A stretch of 64,000 nucleotides of DNA. Source: an uncultured Acetatifactor sp. (GTDB taxonomy: Bacteria; Bacillota; Clostridia; Lachnospirales; Lachnospiraceae). The DNA lies in assembly GCA_910585665.1 (NCBI GenBank), contig CAJUFI010000004.1:37852-101851 (forward strand), written 5' to 3'. The notes beneath the pieces are model-generated. The model was not told the origin of the DNA. It did no database searches and saw only the letters and a program-made list of their open reading frames with translations. This document shows positions 59,910 through 64,000 of the stretch, piece by piece (position 1 is the stretch's first letter; each line of letters starts with the position of its first letter). The translations under genes were made by a program, and so were the position numbers.

Positions 59910-62187
59910 ATTTCGAATAATCCTCCATCCCAACATAGAGCGCCAGCACGTCCCCCTGGCGCTCCGGCGCGTACGCAATGGAATACCCTTCCGGCACATG
60001 GGGGAGCGCAAGCTTCTCCCAATGCTCCCCGCCGTCGGCCGTCCGCCAGATATCCGGCTCCTCCGAAGACCGGATGGTCACGAAGCCCACCTGATTGTCC
60101 AGGAACGCGGCATCCATGGTCAGGGAATGGCTCTGGTTCCAGTCCGGCCCGGCGGCTCCCACCTCCTGCCAGGTCTCTCCGCCGTCCCTGGTGCGAAAGA
60201 GGATGGAGGTTTCCTGCCATACTACCCGCTCCCCTGTGAAAATCAGGAAGCCGTCCTGGCTGTTTTCCGGGAAATCCACGAATATCCGTCTGCCTCCTAC
60301 ATATTTTTCCGTCACCACGGAGTTCCGGAAGTCTCCCTTCTCCTGGTCATAATACACCACGGCAAAGGGAGTCCCGCTGTCGCCGCCGTAAGCGATGATC
60401 TGCTTGCGCGCGTCCATCTGACAGCTTTCAGGCGGCAGGGAAGCCAGCTGCCCGTCCATTTCGTCCCCTCTGGTCAGGAGCTCTTCCATGGGCACAGGCA
60501 CCTCCCGGAACACGCCGTCCCCGCCGCTGGCCCACAGAGCGCCATCCCTCATCTCCATCCGATAGGATTCCGCCGCCTCTGTACCGGCTGCTGCACTAGA
60601 TGGATTCTCTTCCAGACCGGGCCACCGCACCTCATTGGCCAGATTCAGCGCCGGCACATCCGAAAAATCCGCCTGCCCATACTTTTCCCGGAATGCCCCC
60701 AGAACCTGTCCAGCCTCTGCGACGCCCTCCAGCTGGAACACATAGTCCTTCACCATGCGTATCTGCAGCGCCCAGTCAAAATAGGCATAATAGAGGATGC
60801 CGTCCTCACAGACGAACCGGGCTTTCCGCGCCAGTTCCTCCGGAAATGCCTCCATGTCCTCCCTGGTTCCCACATAGTACCGGAAAACCACCGCGAACAC
60901 GCTTTCCTGTCTGTCCCCCGCCAGCATCCTCCAATAGACGGATTCCACCCTCTGGAATTCCGAATGGGTCTCCGGATCCCGCTCCGCGGCCCATCTCCAG
61001 TCGATGAAATAGGACAGATACCGCTGCGCCAGCAGGCCCACGGCATCGCTGTAGTGATCCGCGTCCCTGAGCCTCACCTGCCATGGGCCTTCCGCCGCAT
61101 AGGGGAGCTCCGCGTATTCCTTCTGGGGATACGCATCCTCTGCCCACAGTTCCTCGCGATACGCCTCCTCCCCCACCGGCTCCAGGGATGTCATCTTCGA
61201 AACGGCAGACTGTGTGAAATGATCCGGTAATTCGTATCCTTCATAAATGGACACCAATGGCTCCTCCCTGCCCGCCTGGTAACGCTGGTACAGGAACTCT
61301 CCCACCCGGTAAAAGCTCAGGCCCAAATCCAACAGCAGCACCGCGATGCCCACATAGGCCAGCCTGTCCCATTTCCGGTCTTCCCTCATGATGGCGCCTA
61401 TCCTGGCCTCCATCAGACGTTTCCCATGGTAGAAGTACGCGGAATAGGCCTGTCCCCTTTCCCTCCCCTGCCGCAGGCATTCCAGCAGAGCATATCCGTA
61501 CTCCTTCCTGGCCTCCATGTCCCTGCCTTCCACCACCGCCTCGTCGCAGGCCACCTCCACGTCCCTGTTTCCCAGGGCCGCCAGCAGATAGATCAGGGGC
61601 TGGAACCAGAGAAGGGACTGCATCAGCACCCAGAAAAGCTTATAGAGCGTGTCTTTCTGCCGGATATGATGGCACTCATGGAGAAAGATGAATTTCAGCA
61701 CGTTTTCGCTGTACTCCTTCTCCGGCAGCAACAGGATAGGACGGCGGAAGCCCATGACAAAAGGCTCCTGGATTCCCGGCGCACGGTAAAGGAATGATTT
61801 CGCTCTTTTTCCAGTCCCCTGTATCCCTCCCCCTTGTGCTCCGTTTTCCCGAACTGCATCCCTCTCAATCCCTGTCTCCAGGACGGCTTCCCTGAGACTT
61901 TGGCGGACGGACTCCTCAGACACGATGCGAATCTGTCCGATGCACCATCTGCGGAACTTTATGTAATTCCGATAATGAACAAGCGCCACGATGCCTGCCG
62001 TGGCAAGCCACCCCAGTACTGTCAGCTGTCTCCACCTGGAATACAGGAAGTAAGGCAGATTGAAATGCCCTGCCGCCCTGCCGATGAGATAATCCAGGCT
62101 GTATGCCTTCTCCAAAAGCAGCAGGTGCAGAAGCAGAAGCTGCACCGCCAAAATCGCCCATATAATCTTCCTCCATTTCGCCCTCAT
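59830..62187 (-). CDS. BlaR1-type M56 peptidase with Asp-box repeats
   Basis: The 785-aa protein starts MRAKWRKIIWAILAVQLLLL. The longer frame to 62286 lacks a ribosome binding site. Its N-terminal part has membrane helices and the M56 zinc site LHECHHIRQKD, as in BlaR1/MecR1 sensors that cleave BlaI-type repressors. The external part is not a penicillin-binding domain: no SxxK motif is evident, and the end carries three Asp-box (BNR) motifs, RTRDGGETW, RTADGGEHW and ESTDQGNTW, suggesting a beta-propeller. The ligand is therefore probably not a beta-lactam. Confidence 0.82.
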   Translation of the reverse strand: MRAKWRKIIWAILAVQLLLLHLLLLEKAYSLDYLIGRAAGHFNLPYFLYSRWRQLTVLGWLATAGIVALVHYRNYIKFRRWCIGQIRIVSEESVRQSLREAVLETGIERDAVRENGAQGGGIQGTGKRAKSFLYRAPGIQEPFVMGFRRPILLLPEKEYSENVLKFIFLHECHHIRQKDTLYKLFWVLMQSLLWFQPLIYLLAALGNRDVEVACDEAVVEGRDMEARKEYGYALLECLRQGRERGQAYSAYFYHGKRLMEARIGAIMREDRKWDRLAYVGIAVLLLDLGLSFYRVGEFLYQRYQAGREEPLVSIYEGYELPDHFTQSAVSKMTSLEPVGEEAYREELWAEDAYPQKEYAELPYAAEGPWQVRLRDADHYSDAVGLLAQRYLSYFIDWRWAAERDPETHSEFQRVESVYWRMLAGDRQESVFAVVFRYYVGTREDMEAFPEELARKARFVCEDGILYYAYFDWALQIRMVKDYVFQLEGVAEAGQVLGAFREKYGQADFSDVPALNLANEVRWPGLEENPSSAAAGTEAAESYRMEMRDGALWASGGDGVFREVPVPMEELLTRGDEMDGQLASLPPESCQMDARKQIIAYGGDSGTPFAVVYYDQEKGDFRNSVVTEKYVGGRRIFVDFPENSQDGFLIFTGERVVWQETSILFRTRDGGETWQEVGAAGPDWNQSHSLTMDAAFLDNQVGFVTIRSSEEPDIWRTADGGEHWEKLALPHVPEGYSIAYAPERQGDVLALYVGMEDYSKYGGEKAKYESTDQGNTWEYKGLVLRK

Positions 62188-62300
62188 GTCCGCTTCCGTC
62201 CTTTCTATATCCCTTGAACCGTTCCTACCTGCTGTTTCTTCGTGCTCTTCCTGTCCCCGGAACAACTTTCCGCCTGCTCCTGCCATTGCCTTTTCTGTTC

Positions 62301-62705
62301 TTAGAAACGGCTGCCCTCCGCCCCGCTTTCTTTCTTCTCCGCCGTCCGCCCCTTTTCCTCCAGGAAATCGGCCAGATCCTCCATGTCCTGCTGCGTCAGG
62401 GCGTCCCCGTCATAGAGGGCGGTGACGAAATTCTTCAGGGAATTGCGGTATAGCTTCCGGAGGATGCTTCTGCTCTCCCGCTGCAGATAGGCCTCTTCCG
62501 CCACCAGCGGCGTGTACCAGTTCACCTTGCCGACCTTCTCCACGCTGACAAAGCCCTTGGCCTCCAGGCGGTTCAGGAAGGACAGGACGGTAGGGGCGGC
62601 CACTTTCTTCTCCAGCTGTGCCTCTATCTCCATCCGATTCATGGGCTCTCCATGCCTCCATATTATCATCATGATTTCCAGCTCCGACTCCGGCAGTCTC
62701 TTCAT
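62301..62705 (-). CDS. blaI: BlaI/MecI-family repressor
   Basis: The 134-aa protein starts MKRLPESELEIMMIIWRHGE (ATG 62705; a TTG at 62714 is less likely) and has the winged-helix PTVLSFLNRLEAKGFVSVEK. The C-terminal dimerisation helix is present. It should repress its own operon through the two repeats at 62727-62774 and be cleaved by the M56 protein. It lies 113 bp upstream of the chosen M56 start, in the order repressor, sensor, membrane protein. Confidence 0.9.
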   Translation of the reverse strand: MKRLPESELEIMMIIWRHGEPMNRMEIEAQLEKKVAAPTVLSFLNRLEAKGFVSVEKVGKVNWYTPLVAEEAYLQRESRSILRKLYRNSLKNFVTALYDGDALTQQDMEDLADFLEEKGRTAEKKESGAEGSRF

Positions 62706-62726
62706 AGGTTCCAATCTCCTCTGTAT

Positions 62727-62783
62727 TTCTACATTTGCCTAATATCTTTTTCTTATTCTACAATTGCCTAATATAAATGTCAA
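62727..62783 (-). promoter_or_regulatory. Promoter and two operators of the BlaI operon
   Basis: On the minus strand TTGACA (62783-62778), 17-bp spacer, TAGAAT (62760-62755). Two direct copies of a 19-bp semi-palindrome, ATATTAGGCAAWTGTAGAA (62774-62756 and 62745-62727, 29 bp apart), cover the spacer/-10 and the start of the transcript. This is the arrangement expected for BlaI autorepression. Confidence 0.75.
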
Positions 62784-63052
62784 GTATTTTTAGGTTCTTT
62801 CCATACTTAGTTGAAACGATTGTATTCGGGGGTGACAGATACGTCATTTCGGAATATTTTGCTCATGTGAGACAAAGAAGTAAAAGAAGTGTAAAAAATT
62901 TTGCCGTTCCCTATCCGGCTGACTGCCGGGCAGGTCGGGCTTTAGGTGTCAGGCAGCTCTACCTTGCCGACAAAAGAGGAATGGATTTCGATTTCCTGTC
63001 TGCGGAGCTTCCCCCGGCGTTATTATGCTTGCATATGTAAAGGAGAACACTC

Positions 63053-63182
63053 CATGACCGGTCTCCTGATGTCCGTTCTGACGGCTTCCGTTTCCTTGAA
63101 TCTAGCTGTTTCCGAAAAGGAGAACGTCTATCGCAAGGCGACAGCATTGTTATCCTCAACGCCATATATGATTTTGCTTTAG
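63053..63182 (+). CDS. Possible small ORF in otherwise empty region
   Basis: ATG 63053 follows AAGGAG and reads MTGLLMSVLTASVSLNLAVS for 42 codons. Shifting frame near 63130 would continue into a hydrophobic segment (FALGILAWLVSFVISDKIFN) to 63250, so a frameshifted small membrane protein is possible. The remaining parts of 62784-63359 show no gene. Confidence 0.25.
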
Positions 63183-63359
63183 GCATACTTGCGTGGCTTG
63201 TATCCTTTGTGATTTCTGACAAAATATTTAACAGGAAAGACTTGCTTTGATGAACAGAAAAATCATCAGTACCATGAAGCGCAACGGGAGATGGAAAGAA
63301 ATTCCCTCTCCCGTTTGGCAAATCCGCAGACTGTCCGTGGAGGGCGGGCGAACCCCGGC

Positions 63360-64000
63360 TCACCGGGAACGCCCTCCGAAGAATTCCTCTGGCGTGCCCA
63401 GATAAGGAACGGTCTTCCCGTCCTTCACCTCCAGGATTTCCGTGGCGCAGGCCCGTATGAATGCCTCGTCATGGGAAACGAACACAAGCACCCCTTCATA
63501 TTCCGCGAACATCTCCTCCAGCGCTTCCACCGATGGGATGTCCAGGTAGTTGGTGGGCTCGTCCAGAATCAGGACATTGGCCTTGCCCACGAACAGCTTT
63601 GCGAACGCCAGCTTGATCCGCTCCCCGCCGGAGAGGACGCCCGCGTCTTTGCCCATGTCCTGGGCGGACAGCAGAAGCCTGGCCAGAATCGTCCGGGCTA
63701 TGCTTTCGTTCTGCACGCTGTCCTCCATCACGTTCTCCAGGACGGTCTTCCCGTAGTCAAGGGAGGCCATATTCTGGCTGAGCAGCCCGATGGAGGCCTT
63801 GGGCACCACATAGAGGGAGCCCTTTTCCAGGGGATATTCCCGGGTGATCAGCTTCAGGAGCGTGGTCTTCCCCGCGCCGTTGGCCCCCACCACGGCCACC
63901 CGGCTCCTGTTCCGGATTTGGAACGAGGCGTCCCGGAAGATTTCCCCGCCGTTTTCATAGGAGAAAGAGATTCCCTCTCCCCTGATCACCACCGCGTTCT
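63360..64000 (-). CDS. ABC-F family ATPase, C-terminal half
   Basis: The frame is open past the right edge, so the N-terminal ATPase domain and linker are not seen. Visible are Walker A GANGAGKTTL, signature LSGGERIKLA, Walker B VLILDEPTNYLD and VSHDEAFI, all typical of ABC-F proteins. These bind the ribosomal E site and can rescue antibiotic-stalled ribosomes (Msr, Vga, Lsa, OptrA types) or act in translation (EttA/Uup). The subtype cannot be told from this half. Confidence 0.85.
   Translation of the reverse strand, partial: NAVVIRGEGISFSYENGGEIFRDASFQIRNRSRVAVVGANGAGKTTLLKLITREYPLEKGSLYVVPKASIGLLSQNMASLDYGKTVLENVMEDSVQNESIARTILARLLLSAQDMGKDAGVLSGGERIKLAFAKLFVGKANVLILDEPTNYLDIPSVEALEEMFAEYEGVLVFVSHDEAFIRACATEILEVKDGKTVPYLGTPEEFFGGRSR

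Noticed and set aside
62959..63363. 134-aa minus-strand open frame
   Set aside because: No ribosome binding site, odd composition and no resemblance to a family.

Overview
The window looks like chromosomal DNA of a spore-forming Clostridia member, most likely Lachnospiraceae. Supports for this are spoVAD and spoVAE, Gram-positive promoters and AGGAGG-type ribosome binding sites, a class B sortase, BlaI/M56 regulation, LytTR-DUF3021 and DUF5721-like genes, and moderate GC with AT-rich transferred patches. No rRNA, tRNA, CRISPR array or intact transposase was seen. All family names come from reading the translations; no database search was run.

Layout. (1) 1-13573, minus strand: one operon-like run of eight genes behind a very good promoter (13746-13774). 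It encodes a membrane VWA protein (cut by the window edge), a GAP1-like protein with C-terminal membrane helices, a zinc-ribbon P-loop GTPase, a 229-aa protein, a 666-aa protein, a 1124-aa tubulin/FtsZ-like GTPase, a secreted membrane-anchored VWA protein, and a two-helix membrane protein with an acidic tail. This is the best candidate for a poorly described system: two NTPases, one of them tubulin-like, combined with VWA domains on the membrane. (2) 14063-21725: mostly housekeeping and sporulation genes (DUF5721-like, spoVAE, aroK, ridA, zinc-ribbon protein, sortase B, spoVAD, papain-like protein, trpS). (3) 22040-36820: an accessory region of small regulators, immunity-type genes and toxin-antitoxin genes, many broken. 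It holds a frameshifted gene, a nonsense-mutated gene, a SUKH protein, a DUF1877 protein, an AAA/PD-(D/E)XK protein, a complete type III toxin-antitoxin locus (tandem-repeat RNA, terminator, toxin), two near-identical hipB-like genes and a hipA with its middle deleted, a LytTR-DUF3021 operon, a phosphotransferase and an ATPase-DUF4869 pair. (4) 36963-44970: a MoxR ATPase with a metallopeptidase-VWA partner, a zinc alcohol dehydrogenase, a Ca2+-type P-ATPase with an in-frame tandem repeat, and a ferritin-like protein. (5) 45291-48819: a VIT-VWA surface protein with a PEP-CTERM-like tail, a small MITE, and an exosortase that could process that protein. (6) 48841-58415: hypothetical proteins, a chimeric deletion gene, a Crp/Fnr regulator, thioredoxin with a broken rhodanese, a half MFS gene and a pair of ABC exporters. 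(7) 58623-64000: a BlaI/M56 operon whose M56 protein carries Asp-box repeats in place of a penicillin-binding domain, then an ABC-F protein running off the edge.

Four separate VWA proteins (1-505, 10849-12867, 36963-38750, 45291-47600) occur in 48 kb, three of them next to NTPases or a sorting enzyme. The accessory region shows repeated small deletions and duplications, so several pseudogenes there can be reconstructed from the sequence.
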